Positions 7,589 to 16,390 of a DNA stretch of 64,000 bases are shown in pieces; within the stretch, counting starts at the first letter, position 1, and each line of letters starts with the position of its first letter. The DNA comes from Marinococcus luteus_A. GTDB lineage: Bacteria; Bacillota; Bacilli; Bacillales; Marinococcaceae. A model generated the notes under the pieces. It was not told where the DNA came from. It saw only the letters and a list, made by a program, of their open reading frames with translations, and ran no database searches. The stretch is from positions 34,416 through 98,415 of the forward strand of contig NZ_JAXRUV010000009.1 of NCBI RefSeq assembly GCF_034497705.1, given 5' to 3'. The position numbers were made by a program, and so were the translations under genes.

Positions 7589-8074
7589 ATGACTACTGCG
7601 GACCAGTGGATTACCCAGCTTGCGCTTGAACCGCACCCGGAGGGCGGCCTTTTCCGGCAGACGATGAAATCGGAGGAGACAGTCACGACACCTGATGGTA
7701 GAACCCGTGCCCAGTACACGAGTATTCATTTTCTCGTCCGCTCCGGTGAGCCTTCCCGTCTCCATCAGCTGCAGTCGGACGAAATGTGGTACTACCATAC
7801 CGGCTTCCCGCTCGATGTGCATATGATTCACCCGGAGAGCGGGCACCATGAAATCCTGACGCTTGGACCGAACCCCGCCAATGGCGAAGTGCTTCAGGGT
7901 GTCGTGCCGAAGGGAATTATTTTCGGTGCTGAAGTCCGCGAACCGGAGCAGTTCGCGCTTGTCAGCTGCGTCGTCGTCCCCGGCTTTGACTTTGCCGACT
8001 TCGAGCTGCTCAAGCGTGACGAGTTGATCACTAATTATCCTGAACACCGGGAACTAATCGGGCGGCTGACTTGA
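7589..8074 (+). CDS. DUF985 cupin-family protein
   Basis: A 161-residue cupin_5/DUF985 protein. Visible family landmarks: LEPHPEGGLFRQT near the N-terminus, TSIHFLV, SRLHQLQSDEMWYYHTG with candidate metal or sugar contacts (His, Glu, His), LGPNPANGEVLQGVVPKG, and VSCVVVPGFDFADFELL near the end. Cupins of this family are small double-stranded beta-helix proteins, often annotated as sugar-epimerase-like, but their function is undefined. An AAGGAGGTG ribosome site sits 5 bases before the ATG. Confidence 0.82.
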   Translation: MTTADQWITQLALEPHPEGGLFRQTMKSEETVTTPDGRTRAQYTSIHFLVRSGEPSRLHQLQSDEMWYYHTGFPLDVHMIHPESGHHEILTLGPNPANGEVLQGVVPKGIIFGAEVREPEQFALVSCVVVPGFDFADFELLKRDELITNYPEHRELIGRLT

Positions 8075-8084
8075 TCAAGCACAA

Positions 8085-8118
8085 AAAAGCCCGTGCAGAT
8101 TTTTTCTGCGCGGGCATT
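8085..8118 (-). terminator. Terminator of the MHYT-GGDEF-EAL gene
   Basis: GCCCGTGCAGA (8089-8099) pairs with TCTGCGCGGGC (8105-8115). On the minus strand the stem is followed by TTTTTT. The plus strand has no T tract after the stem. Confidence 0.8.
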
Positions 8119-8127
8119 ACCATATTA

Positions 8128-10560
8128 TTAAGACGTATATTTTTTCTCCAGGCGTCCTCCCTCATCCATCGCTTCAGCCGGAAGCGGCGGGCTGTAATAA
8201 TAGCCCTGGTATTCCTGACACGCTTTTTCCGACAGGAGGCTCAGCTGCGAGCTTTTTTCGATGCCTTCTGCGATTACGTTAAAGCCGAGGCGCTGGGCCA
8301 TATGGATAATGCTTTCCACGATTGCTTCCTCGCGCTGGCCGTCTTCAATATTATCCATAAACGATTTATCAATCTTGAGTGTATTCAACGGAAAGTCCTT
8401 CAGGTAGCTGAGCGACGAATAACCGGTGCCAAAATCATCAAGAGAAATACGGATACCCTTTGCGCGGATGCTTTCCATTAAAGGGACAGAGTGTTCAGGG
8501 TTCTGCACGATACTTTCGGTCAGCTCGATCTCCAGGTATTCCGGGGGCAGACCGGTACTTTCAAGAATTTCCATAACCATATTCAAAAAATCCGGCTGCT
8601 GGAACTGCAGGGTGGAAATGTTCACGGACATTCTGGTTACCGTGCTTCCGGCTTTTTTCCATTCTGCCATCTGCCGGCATGCCTCCTGAAGAATCCAGCG
8701 CCCGAGCGGGATGATGAGCCCGGTTTCTTCGGCAAGCGGGATAAATTCTCCCGGCGGCACCATCCCGAGCTCCGGATGCCTCCAGCGAACGAGCGCTTCA
8801 TAGCCCTTTATTTCTCCACTGACAACGTCCACCTGCGGCTGATAGTACAACAGAAACTCTTCACTGATGATGCCCTTCCTAAGTCCGGTTTCGAGCAGCA
8901 TTTTTTTGGATACCTCTTCATCCATATCGGCGGTAAAGAAGAAGTACTGATTTGCACCGCTGCTTTTCGCTTTGTACATCGCCGTATCGGCATGCTTTAG
9001 CAAATCCTCCGCTGTTTCCCCGTCCTCCGGATACACGCTGATGCCGATCGAGGCGGAAATAAACAATTCATTTTTTTCTATCGTGACCGGCTCATTCAAT
9101 ACCTGTACCAGCGAATGAGCCGTGTTCCCTGCCCGGTAGCCGGTAGACTCCGGCAGAATAATGACAAATTCGTCCCCGCTCTGTCTGGCCAGAAAATCCG
9201 TTTCCCGCAGATGCTTTTTCATCCGTTCGGCGGCAATAATTAAAAGCTCATCGCCAATACGGTGCCCGTAGACGTCGTTTACATTTTTAAAACGGTCCAG
9301 ATCAACAAATAACACGGCCAGATTCATCTGAGACAGCTGCTCCAACATATGGGTGAGATGCTCGTTCAGCATACGCCGGTTCGGTAGCCGGGTTAAATCA
9401 TCCCGGTAGATCAGCTCCTGAATACGCTCATTCTGTTTAACCCGCTCCGAAATGTCGCGAATAATGCCGGTATATACTTTTTGAGTTCCAGCCCCCTGCC
9501 GGGAAAAGGAAAGCTCAAGCGGAAACGTCCAGCCATCGCTGTGCAGCCCTTCAAGCTCCACGAGTGAAGCACTTTCCACCTCTTCGCCGGTTTGATGAAA
9601 ATATTCCACCCTTTTTTGATAGGCACTTGGAATAATCATTGAAAGCGGCTCGCCGATAATATCTGCCTGCCGGTGTCCGAAGATACGTTCTGCCGCATCA
9701 TTCCAGGATACAATCCTCATATCCATATTGGACGTAATAATTGCGTCGTTCGCTGTATGAATAATGCCCCGGTACAAATCATCGATGTAATTCAGCTCGT
9801 CTTTTTTAAATTCGATCTGTCTATTAAAAACAGCCACAATCGTCGTGATAATCAACATACTCATAATTCCGATACCGATAAAAATGGACAAAAGCTCCGT
9901 ATGAATAGCGGTACCCTCCATTGCCACCCCGGCGCTTTCATGGTCAAACGATGCACCGGCCATTCCTGTATAATGCATCCCTGAAATAGCCGCCCCCATC
10001 AAAAGCGAGCTACCAATAAAGCCGATCTCCTTCCAGAGGCGTTTTTGAATGGAAGGCACGACCGAAAGCAGCCGGAGAGCGGTAAACGATGCCAGATAGG
10101 CGATTACCACAGACAGTGCTACAAGCCGCGGATCGTACTGAATCTCTGCATTCATCTGCATCGCCGCCATGCCGATATAGTGCATCGAAACAATGCCGCT
10201 TCCGATAAACACAGCTCCCAGCAGGTGCCATGGAATACGCGGCTTAAAAAATAAAAGAATTAAAAAGGCTAGCCAGCTGGCAGCTACTGCAAACACGATG
10301 CTAAGAATGAGCAGCAGCGGCTCATATGTAACCGTCATCCCCATATCGAGCGCGAGCATGGCAATGAAATGCATCGACCAGATGCCCCCGCCAAGACACA
10401 GGCCCCCGCTCATAGCCCAGACAGCTTTATGCTTTGGCCCGGAAGCTTTCAGGCGTCCGGCGGCGTGAAAGGCTGTATAGGAGGCAAGTACTGCAATCAC
10501 TACAGACAGCACCACCAGTCCGGGGCTGTATGATTCATAAGTAGGGTCCACCACGTTCAC
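8128..10560 (-). CDS. MHYT-PAS-GGDEF-EAL membrane c-di-GMP enzyme
   Basis: An 810-residue bifunctional-type c-di-GMP protein. The first 240 residues carry seven or so helices with repeated M-H-Y/F motifs (MHFIAML, MHYIGMAAM, MHYTGMAG), the MHYT domain thought to sense O2, CO or NO through copper. A PAS domain (about 260-375), a GGDEF domain (about 385-545) and an EAL domain (about 555-805) follow. The cyclase signature reads SGDEF instead of GGDEF. The EAL site looks intact: YEALVRW, NISTLQF, IELTES, LDDFGTGYSSL, KIDKSF. Net activity is therefore more safely a phosphodiesterase. The 10560 start is GTG; a GTG three codons in fits the GAGGTG ribosome site better, so the first residues are uncertain. 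Confidence 0.9.
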   Translation of the reverse strand: MNVVDPTYESYSPGLVVLSVVIAVLASYTAFHAAGRLKASGPKHKAVWAMSGGLCLGGGIWSMHFIAMLALDMGMTVTYEPLLLILSIVFAVAASWLAFLILLFFKPRIPWHLLGAVFIGSGIVSMHYIGMAAMQMNAEIQYDPRLVALSVVIAYLASFTALRLLSVVPSIQKRLWKEIGFIGSSLLMGAAISGMHYTGMAGASFDHESAGVAMEGTAIHTELLSIFIGIGIMSMLIITTIVAVFNRQIEFKKDELNYIDDLYRGIIHTANDAIITSNMDMRIVSWNDAAERIFGHRQADIIGEPLSMIIPSAYQKRVEYFHQTGEEVESASLVELEGLHSDGWTFPLELSFSRQGAGTQKVYTGIIRDISERVKQNERIQELIYRDDLTRLPNRRMLNEHLTHMLEQLSQMNLAVLFVDLDRFKNVNDVYGHRIGDELLIIAAERMKKHLRETDFLARQSGDEFVIILPESTGYRAGNTAHSLVQVLNEPVTIEKNELFISASIGISVYPEDGETAEDLLKHADTAMYKAKSSGANQYFFFTADMDEEVSKKMLLETGLRKGIISEEFLLYYQPQVDVVSGEIKGYEALVRWRHPELGMVPPGEFIPLAEETGLIIPLGRWILQEACRQMAEWKKAGSTVTRMSVNISTLQFQQPDFLNMVMEILESTGLPPEYLEIELTESIVQNPEHSVPLMESIRAKGIRISLDDFGTGYSSLSYLKDFPLNTLKIDKSFMDNIEDGQREEAIVESIIHMAQRLGFNVIAEGIEKSSQLSLLSEKACQEYQGYYYSPPLPAEAMDEGGRLEKKYTS

Positions 10561-10824
10561 CTCGAATTAATGATATTTTACGAATATCCCGCATTATATA
10601 TCTTTTATCGGCAGACCCATGAATATAGTTGAATGCCAGTCAAGGCAGGATCGTGTTAGTGCTTTATAACTAACGCATCCGCTTTTCACCTTATCGTACG
10701 TTTTTACTTATTTTTATCTTTTCGTACCTTCTTATTTTTTTGTGTCGTAGAGGTGCTATCATTAGGATAAAACTCTTACTTGAATCTAAAGCTCAGCTTG
10801 GGCCAAGCAGCGACGGGGGATGCT

Positions 10825-11916
10825 ATGCTGTCAGGATTTTTTATTAATATAACCATTCTTATATCGTTTATCTATTTGTTTCACCGCCTGCTGTATAAAA
10901 CACCTTTAAGCACGGCTTCACCAGTAAAACAAAAAATAGCGGCCGGCACCGCCAGCGGACTGCTCGGACTTGTCCTGCTTGCATATACCATCCCGCTGAA
11001 CGACACAACGATCGTCGATCTCCGGCTCGTGCCGGTTACACTGATGGCTGTCTTTGGAGGCTGGGTGCCGACCATTATTACTGGAACTATTGTGGCAGGC
11101 GGACGGCTGCTTATGGATTTCAGCCCTTCTGCTGTACCTGCCCTGCTTCTTATTGCTCTCAGCGTTGTTTCAGGCGGAATCATCCATACTGCCGTGAAAA
11201 ATATCTGGCGGCGGGCGGCCTGGATGATTGTACTCACCAATCTCTATATGACAGTGCTTCTTTCCATACTGATGCCATTAACGGTCTCGCTTCCTGCTTC
11301 GACGTTTTATTTCCTCGCCTCTACTACAGGTACAGGTGTTTCTGTTTACATGTTTGTTCATCTGAATAAAGTGAACCAGATGTTTAACCGCTACCAATAC
11401 CAGGCGTATCGGGACAATTTAACGGCCCTATATAATCAGCGCGCCTTTCAGGAGCTGCTCGGGCAGGCAGCAGAGGAATATCCGGCAAACAGCCGCTCTC
11501 TGTCGCTTTTAGTGCTTGATATCGATTATTTCAAGCATATTAATGACTCCCATGGCCATCTCGAGGGCGACATGGTTTTAAAGCAGCTCAGCCATGTAAT
11601 AGTTGCTTCTATTCGTCCGGATGATGTCGCCTTCCGAATCGGCGGCGAAGAATTCGGAGTCATTCTTTATGACTGCGACGAAACCCATGCGCTGACGATC
11701 GCAGAGCGTATCCGTGCCGATGTCGCCCGTACCCCGTTTATCGTTGCCGGACGCCCCACTCCCCTGTTCATCACCGTTTCGATTGGAGTCGGAGCCTATC
11801 CGGCATCCGGCAAAAACGTCCACGCTTTGTATGAGCTGGCGGACCAAGCACTGTACCAGGCAAAACGGGAGGGACGAAATTGTGTTTGTTCCGCTGGTGC
11901 GGCGGGATTAATATAA
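10825..11916 (+). CDS. 5TM-sensor diguanylate cyclase (GGDEF)
   Basis: A 363-residue membrane diguanylate cyclase. The start at 10825 (MLSGFFINITILISF) has a GGGGG site 5-8 bases upstream; the longer TTG-initiated frame from 10780 has none. The N-terminal half has about six hydrophobic segments, with NDTTIVDLRLVPV and FGGWVPTIITG typical of the LytS/YhcK 5TM receptor domain. The GGDEF domain covers about 195-360 with LTALYNQRAFQE, an active RIGGEEF signature and DIDYFKHIND metal-site segment. It should make c-di-GMP from two GTP. Divergent from the MHYT-EAL gene across 264 bases, forming an apparent make/break pair. Confidence 0.88.
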   Translation: MLSGFFINITILISFIYLFHRLLYKTPLSTASPVKQKIAAGTASGLLGLVLLAYTIPLNDTTIVDLRLVPVTLMAVFGGWVPTIITGTIVAGGRLLMDFSPSAVPALLLIALSVVSGGIIHTAVKNIWRRAAWMIVLTNLYMTVLLSILMPLTVSLPASTFYFLASTTGTGVSVYMFVHLNKVNQMFNRYQYQAYRDNLTALYNQRAFQELLGQAAEEYPANSRSLSLLVLDIDYFKHINDSHGHLEGDMVLKQLSHVIVASIRPDDVAFRIGGEEFGVILYDCDETHALTIAERIRADVARTPFIVAGRPTPLFITVSIGVGAYPASGKNVHALYELADQALYQAKREGRNCVCSAGAAGLI

Positions 11917-11950
11917 CAAAAAGCTGCCCGTTTAACGGACAGCTTTTTTT
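11917..11950. terminator. Bidirectional terminator
   Basis: AAAAAGCTG.CCG and CGG.CAGCTTTTTTT form a stem around TTTAA, with A and T tracts outside. It lies between the convergent diguanylate cyclase and molybdoenzyme genes. Confidence 0.8.
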
Positions 11951-11967
11951 AAGCATTCACTTCTTCA

Positions 11968-14331
11968 TTATGCCCCAGGCGTATCCTCAAGATCATCCAC
12001 CCGTTTTTCCAGATACTCGGTATCCTTGCGGGCGTTGAACTTTTCGGCTTTTTCCACCTTTACGCCGATATTGTAGTCCGGAATTTTGGCGAACTGCTCG
12101 TAGCGCCCCTTCGGAAGCAGGAAGTTGCCCTCCGGAAAATGGACGCCCAGGTTGCCCTGCGCCATATCGGCGATCCGTGCCCGGCCCTGGAATACGCCGT
12201 ACTGATTGTACAGCACGACCGCCTCGCCGTCGGCAATACGGTTATCCCTCGCATCCGCTTCGTTCATGAGCACATCATCACGCTCCGCGCCGTTGATCGG
12301 ATCGGTTTTTTTGTACACCATCGAGTTAAACTGCTTGCCGCGCCGGGTCGTTAGATAAAATTCCCCCGGCTGCCGGTTTAAATCCGGAATCTCGACCGGA
12401 ATCAGATTGCCGCGCCCGTCCGGCGTCGGACAGACCCCGCCTTCACACAGCCATGCACCTCCCCACTGAAACACGTCGCCCTGCTTTTTCAAATGCTGCA
12501 CGCCGTCGTAGTTCGGGTTTGCTTTAGCCATTTCCTCACGCACCTCATAGCCGTCCTTAAAATCAACCAGATGCGCGGTCTCCGGCTTCACGCGCTTCGC
12601 GAGGTCAATGTAGATTTTCCATTCCGCCCGTGCTTCCTCGATCTTGTTTTTGTTGCCTTCGATTTCCGGGGAAAAGTAGACCATCCGCTCGGTCGAGGTC
12701 GACGTGCCGCCGTCCTCCTGCTCGTACCGCGTTTTGGCCGGCAGCACAATCACCGCCTCCTTCGCATCCACGAGCGTCGACGTGTTCAGAATGATGTCCT
12801 GATGCACGCGGACGTCAAGCTCCGAGAGCGCCTGTTCCACAAAATCCGGATCCGGCATCGTTTCCAGGAAGTTACCGCCGGAGAGGTAATACATTTTGAT
12901 TTTGCGCTCGTGATCCTCCGGCAGCATAATGTTTTCAAGCGTTACGCCGACAACGTCTCCCTGCCATTTCGGAATGTCGAAGCCCCACAGCCTTTCGATC
13001 CGCTCGATGTTGTCGCCTTTAAAGTCGCCGCCCGGCAGCACAAACGGATCCGCGCCCATTTCACCGCTGCCCTGTACGCTCGAGTGGCCGCGAAACGGCA
13101 TCAGGCCGCTGTACTGCCGGCCGAGAAAGCCGCGCAGAAGCGCAAGGTTTGCCACCTGCGAAATGTTGTCGGTCGCAAACGAATGCATCGTAAGCCCGAG
13201 CGCCCAGGCAAATACGGCGTTTTTGCTGCGGGCAAGCAGGTCGGAGAGCTCAATGATCCGCTCGCGGGTCACACCGGAGGACTCGGTGATCTCCTGCCAT
13301 GACTGCCGCGTCACCTGCCGCTTCAGCTCCTCGTAGCCATTTACATGCTCATCCACAAAATCATGGTTAATTGCAGATCCCGGCGCTTCCGCCTCCATAT
13401 CAAACCAGTGCTTCATGATGCCGTGCATAAACGCAATGTCGCCGCCGATATTAATCTGGTAAAAGTCATCCGCCACCTTAGTGCCAAACAGCGCCGATTC
13501 CGGATTCGACGGAATCCAGTACTCATCCATCGACGGCTCGCGGTACGGATTGATGACGATAATTTTCGTTCCCTTTTTCTTCGCCTCGAGCATATATTTC
13601 GTGGAGACCGGGGAGCTGTTGGACGCCACGCTCCCCCAGAACATCAGCACGTCGGTGCCGATCCAGTCCTGGTAGTTGGCTGTTGATGCCCCGACGCCGA
13701 CCGATCGCTTCATCGCGGTCTTGCTCGGCGAATGGCAGATTCTTGAAGCGTTGTCGATATGATTCGCCCCGAGAAACCGCGAAACCTTGGCAGCCACGTA
13801 GTACGATTCGTTCGTAATGCCGCGCGACGTTAAGTAAAAGGCGTACTGCTTCGGGTCGAGCTCCTTCATTTTATCCGCGATCGTATCCATCGCGTCGTCC
13901 CAGCTGAGCCGGGAAAATTTGCGCTCGCCCTTGCGGCGGATCATCGGATAAGGCACCCGCCCGAGCTCCCGGAGTTCGGTGCTCGAGTATTCGCGCAGCT
14001 CATCAATATCCTTGTTTAAAATTTCATCCTCCACTGCCGGCATCGTGTTCAGCCGAAGCACGTTCAGCCGTGTTGTACAGATGTGCGGGCCGCTGAGCGT
14101 CTGGTCGTACAGCCCGGACACCCCGAGCGCACAGCCGTCACAGACGCCCTTCGTAATAATGTTTTTCGCATAGCCGAGGTTATCCTTGTTGTCCCAGGCG
14201 ATTTTCATCGAATCCCGGATATGCTTCGGCTTTACCTTGCCGAGGCCGAACGGAATCGGGCTCACCCAGTGCTCCGGTGCCGGCATTTTTGCTTTTTTCA
14301 TTGGCCCCTGGTGCTTTGTCTCTCCCATCAT
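11968..14331 (-). CDS. fdhF: FdhF/YdeP-family molybdopterin oxidoreductase, formate dehydrogenase-like
   Basis: A 787-residue molybdenum bis-MGD oxidoreductase of the FdhF/YdeP type. Cysteines in CDGCALGV and HICTTR (about residues 62-85) resemble the Fe-S ligand region. RLSWDDAMDTIADKM, NASRICHSPSKTAM (candidate Cys ligand), TDVLMFWGSVAS, VINPYREP and the C-terminal dinucleotide-binding domain (LTTRRGKQFNSMVY, LMNEADA) are family landmarks. It lacks the N-terminal 2Fe-2S and extra 4Fe-4S modules of large FdhA proteins. Formate oxidation is inferred from the OFA transporter two genes upstream; YdeP-type proteins can have other substrates. The ATG at 14331 has GAGGAG 6 bases upstream. A strong terminator hairpin sits inside its leader, suggesting attenuation. 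Confidence 0.82.
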   Translation of the reverse strand: MMGETKHQGPMKKAKMPAPEHWVSPIPFGLGKVKPKHIRDSMKIAWDNKDNLGYAKNIITKGVCDGCALGVSGLYDQTLSGPHICTTRLNVLRLNTMPAVEDEILNKDIDELREYSSTELRELGRVPYPMIRRKGERKFSRLSWDDAMDTIADKMKELDPKQYAFYLTSRGITNESYYVAAKVSRFLGANHIDNASRICHSPSKTAMKRSVGVGASTANYQDWIGTDVLMFWGSVASNSSPVSTKYMLEAKKKGTKIIVINPYREPSMDEYWIPSNPESALFGTKVADDFYQINIGGDIAFMHGIMKHWFDMEAEAPGSAINHDFVDEHVNGYEELKRQVTRQSWQEITESSGVTRERIIELSDLLARSKNAVFAWALGLTMHSFATDNISQVANLALLRGFLGRQYSGLMPFRGHSSVQGSGEMGADPFVLPGGDFKGDNIERIERLWGFDIPKWQGDVVGVTLENIMLPEDHERKIKMYYLSGGNFLETMPDPDFVEQALSELDVRVHQDIILNTSTLVDAKEAVIVLPAKTRYEQEDGGTSTSTERMVYFSPEIEGNKNKIEEARAEWKIYIDLAKRVKPETAHLVDFKDGYEVREEMAKANPNYDGVQHLKKQGDVFQWGGAWLCEGGVCPTPDGRGNLIPVEIPDLNRQPGEFYLTTRRGKQFNSMVYKKTDPINGAERDDVLMNEADARDNRIADGEAVVLYNQYGVFQGRARIADMAQGNLGVHFPEGNFLLPKGRYEQFAKIPDYNIGVKVEKAEKFNARKDTEYLEKRVDDLEDTPGA

Positions 14332-14334
14332 TCA

Positions 14335-14450
14335 CCACTCCTCTATGTGTAATAATAAAAAAACCACCTCACGCCCCGGAGCCTGAATCGCCCGAAGCGC
14401 AAAGCGGTTGAGTCTTTTGCAGGATCGCTGCGAAGTGCCTAACCGGTGTA
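14335..14450 (-). promoter_or_regulatory. Structured leader with terminator before fdhF (candidate riboswitch or attenuator)
   Basis: On the minus strand this leader has a small hairpin GCAG-CGATC-CTGC (14419-14431), then an 18-bp stem (14392-14409 with 14362-14379, wobble pairs included) followed by seven T and ATTATTACA, then the ribosome site. AACCG at the base of the terminator (complement of 14405-14409) can instead pair with CGGTT (complement of 14441-14445), giving an alternative fold that encloses the small hairpin and removes the terminator. The same elements recur upstream of the OFA gene. No riboswitch class was recognised by eye. Confidence 0.6.
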
Positions 14451-14451
14451 T

Positions 14452-14808
14452 TTAAGAAAATTTCTCCTGAATGTTGTCGCTGAACACAAAGATCGACATG
14501 CCGAAATCCTTTTCGATATCAATATCCACATACAAATCGACGAACGTGCTGCCGAGGAATTCCTCCATCTCCACGGGATGGTTCTTTTTGTACATGTCCT
14601 TCACCATTTCGGTCCGGGCCGCCCGCAGCATCTGTTCGCCGTTGTCGGCAGCGGCGATAAACTTCTCCACCGGCGACAGGTTGCCCTCCATCTCGCAGAT
14701 CGCCCAGTTTTTGCAGAAGGTCGTGTTGATTTTGCCCGGCCCTTTGCCCATATGCCGTTTGCGGAACGCTTTGACCAGGTTGCTGAACTCAGCTTCGTAT
14801 TTGTTCAT
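14452..14808 (-). CDS. DUF2294 family protein
   Basis: A 118-residue DUF2294 protein. The start at 14808 (MNKYEAEFSNLVK) was chosen because AAGGTG lies 7 bases upstream. Family features include FRKRHMGKGPGKIN, LSPVEKFIAAADNGEQ and the C-terminal VDLYVDIDIEKDFGMSIFVF strand. Function is unknown. It lies between the OFA transporter (57 bases upstream) and the FdhF-like gene, in one direction, so a role linked to formate or oxalate metabolism is likely by context. No membrane segment, signal peptide or cofactor motif is visible. Confidence 0.75.
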   Translation of the reverse strand: MNKYEAEFSNLVKAFRKRHMGKGPGKINTTFCKNWAICEMEGNLSPVEKFIAAADNGEQMLRAARTEMVKDMYKKNHPVEMEEFLGSTFVDLYVDIDIEKDFGMSIFVFSDNIQEKFS

Positions 14809-14865
14809 TTTTTTCACCTTTACTATTGTAAGCTCTCTAAATTTTATGCGTCGCGACCGCAAAAA

Positions 14866-16119
14866 TCAACTCGAAAGTTTTTCAGCCTTGGCCGGCTCGG
14901 CGTTCGCCTGCTTCAGCTGGCGGATGTCGACACGGATCAAGAGCGATACGAGAAGCGCGACGATAAACATGCTGCCAAAAATTGAAAGCGTGAGCGCGTA
15001 GCTCTCGGTGACCCCGCGGATCCAGGAGGCAAGCAGCGGACCGACAAGCCCGGCGGCCGCCCACGCAGTCAGCACGTAGCCATGAATGGCGCCGAGCTGT
15101 TTGGTGCCGAAAATGTCGCCAATATAGGCCGGAATGGAAGCAAAGCCGCCGCCGTAGCACGTCATGATCAAAAACAGTGCCAGCTGGAACAACAGCGCAA
15201 CGGTCAGATTCGGCAGCGCAAAGAATGTCACGATCTGAATCAGGAAAAACGCCGTGTACACGTTCGGGCGCCCGAGGTAATCGGAAATGCTCGCCCAGGC
15301 GATGCGGCCGGCGCCGTTGAAAAAGCCCATCAGGCCAACCGTGGTAGCCGCAGCAGCTGCCGACAGACCGGCGATTTCCTGTGCCATCGGAGAAGCAACG
15401 GATAAAATCGCAATCCCGCAGGTCACGTTAATGAACAGCATCACCCACAGGTACCAGAAGCGGCGCGTTTTAACCGCTTCATTCGCCGTCAGCTGCGCAA
15501 GATCCGGCTTCTGCTTTCCAGCAGCCGTGTATTCCTTCATGTATCCTTCCGGCGGACGCTCAAGGTACAGCGCCGAGCTCATCATGATCACAAAGTACAC
15601 AGCCCCTAGAATGAAAAACGTCGCTGGAATGCCGGCGCCTTCAATGAGCGAGGCCATGACCGGGCTTGCGATCATCGCCGCAAAGCCAAATCCCATAATC
15701 GCAAGACCCGTAGCGAGCCCCCGGCGGTCCGGGAACCATTTTACGAGCGTCGACACCGGCGTGATGTAGCCTATACCAAGACCAATGCCGCCAAGCATGC
15801 CGTACGTTATGTATAAGAGCCACAGGGACTCAAGCATCGTCGCTGCCCCGGAGCCGATCATGCCAAAGCCGAAAAAGCTTGCGGCAACCATCCCCGATAC
15901 CCTCGGGCCATGCTTTTCAACGAAGTGCCCCATAAACGCAGCCGACAGCCCCAGAAACAGGATCGCAATACTGAACGTGAGTGACACTGCGCTTAAATTC
16001 CAACCGTAGGCGTCAATGAGCGGGTTGGTGAATACACTCCAGGCGTAGACTGATCCGATCGAAATGTGAATCCCGACAGCCGCGAGCGCAATCAGCCAGC
16101 GGTTTTTTGTTTTGTTCAT
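14866..16119 (-). CDS. OFA-family MFS transporter (oxalate:formate antiporter-like)
   Basis: A 417-residue, 12-helix major facilitator of the oxalate/formate antiporter family. GIHISIGSVYAWSVF in helix 1, FLGLSAAFMGHFVEKHGPR (loop 2-3 signature), GIGLGIGYITPVSTLVKWF and WFPDRRGLATGLAIMGFGF are family marks. Start at 16119: GGGGAG lies 8 bases upstream, whereas the GTG at 16128 overlaps that site. It is the first gene of OFA-DUF2294-fdhF. It could import or exchange oxalate, formate or a related carboxylate; the substrate is not fixed by sequence. The C-terminal tail is short and charged. Confidence 0.85.
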   Translation of the reverse strand: MNKTKNRWLIALAAVGIHISIGSVYAWSVFTNPLIDAYGWNLSAVSLTFSIAILFLGLSAAFMGHFVEKHGPRVSGMVAASFFGFGMIGSGAATMLESLWLLYITYGMLGGIGLGIGYITPVSTLVKWFPDRRGLATGLAIMGFGFAAMIASPVMASLIEGAGIPATFFILGAVYFVIMMSSALYLERPPEGYMKEYTAAGKQKPDLAQLTANEAVKTRRFWYLWVMLFINVTCGIAILSVASPMAQEIAGLSAAAAATTVGLMGFFNGAGRIAWASISDYLGRPNVYTAFFLIQIVTFFALPNLTVALLFQLALFLIMTCYGGGFASIPAYIGDIFGTKQLGAIHGYVLTAWAAAGLVGPLLASWIRGVTESYALTLSIFGSMFIVALLVSLLIRVDIRQLKQANAEPAKAEKLSS

Positions 16120-16124
16120 TCCTC

Positions 16125-16322
16125 TCACTCCCCGATATGTAATAATAAAAAAGCGCCGCCTGCTCCGCCGGGAGAAAAATCCCCAGGCAGAAACAGAACG
16201 ACGCTTAGCTTCAGGCAGGACCTCTGCCGAAATACCAATGTAATCGTTTCCATAATTACGCCCATTTAAAACCGCCTGCAGGAGCGCTGCCGCGATGTTT
16301 AAATGTTACAGCTTTTTGAACA
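16125..16322 (-). promoter_or_regulatory. Long structured leader of the OFA operon with tandem hairpins and terminator
   Basis: From the predicted start site near 16321 the roughly 200-nt leader contains: an 8-bp stem CATTTAAA/TTTAAATG (16298-16305 with 16263-16270) enclosing GCAG-CGCTC-CTGC (16278-16290); a GTAAT/ATTAC hairpin; GGCAG-AGGTC-CTGCC (16214-16228); and a terminator-like stem AAGCGTCG/CGGCGCTT (16199-16206 with 16151-16158) followed by TTTTTTATTATTACA. The two small hairpins share stem and NGNTC loop with the one before fdhF, making three copies in the operon. The layout suggests ligand- or protein-controlled termination. Confidence 0.6.
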
Positions 16323-16327
16323 CCTTT

Positions 16328-16356
16328 ATCATAGCTTTTTTTGCGCAGAATTTCAA
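16328..16356 (-). promoter_or_regulatory. Sigma-A promoter of the OFA-DUF2294-fdhF operon
   Basis: On the minus strand TTGAAA (16351-16356), a 17-base spacer and TATGAT (16328-16333), close to consensus. It lies between the GPH symporter stop and the structured leader. Confidence 0.8.
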
Positions 16357-16390
16357 TTGTTTTTTACAATAGATCCTTTTACTATGACGG

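Noticed and set aside
12493..13302. Long plus-strand open frame opposite the fdhF-like gene
   Set aside because: It lies wholly inside the molybdoenzyme gene, has no ribosome site and has the composition expected of a GC-rich shadow frame.
16125..16322. Glycine, ZTP, Moco, fluoride or ANTAR-type element in the OFA leader
   Set aside because: Partial resemblances were seen (for example CCCAGGCAGAAA on the opposite strand), but orientation, loop size (5, not 6 bases for ANTAR) and core motifs did not fit.
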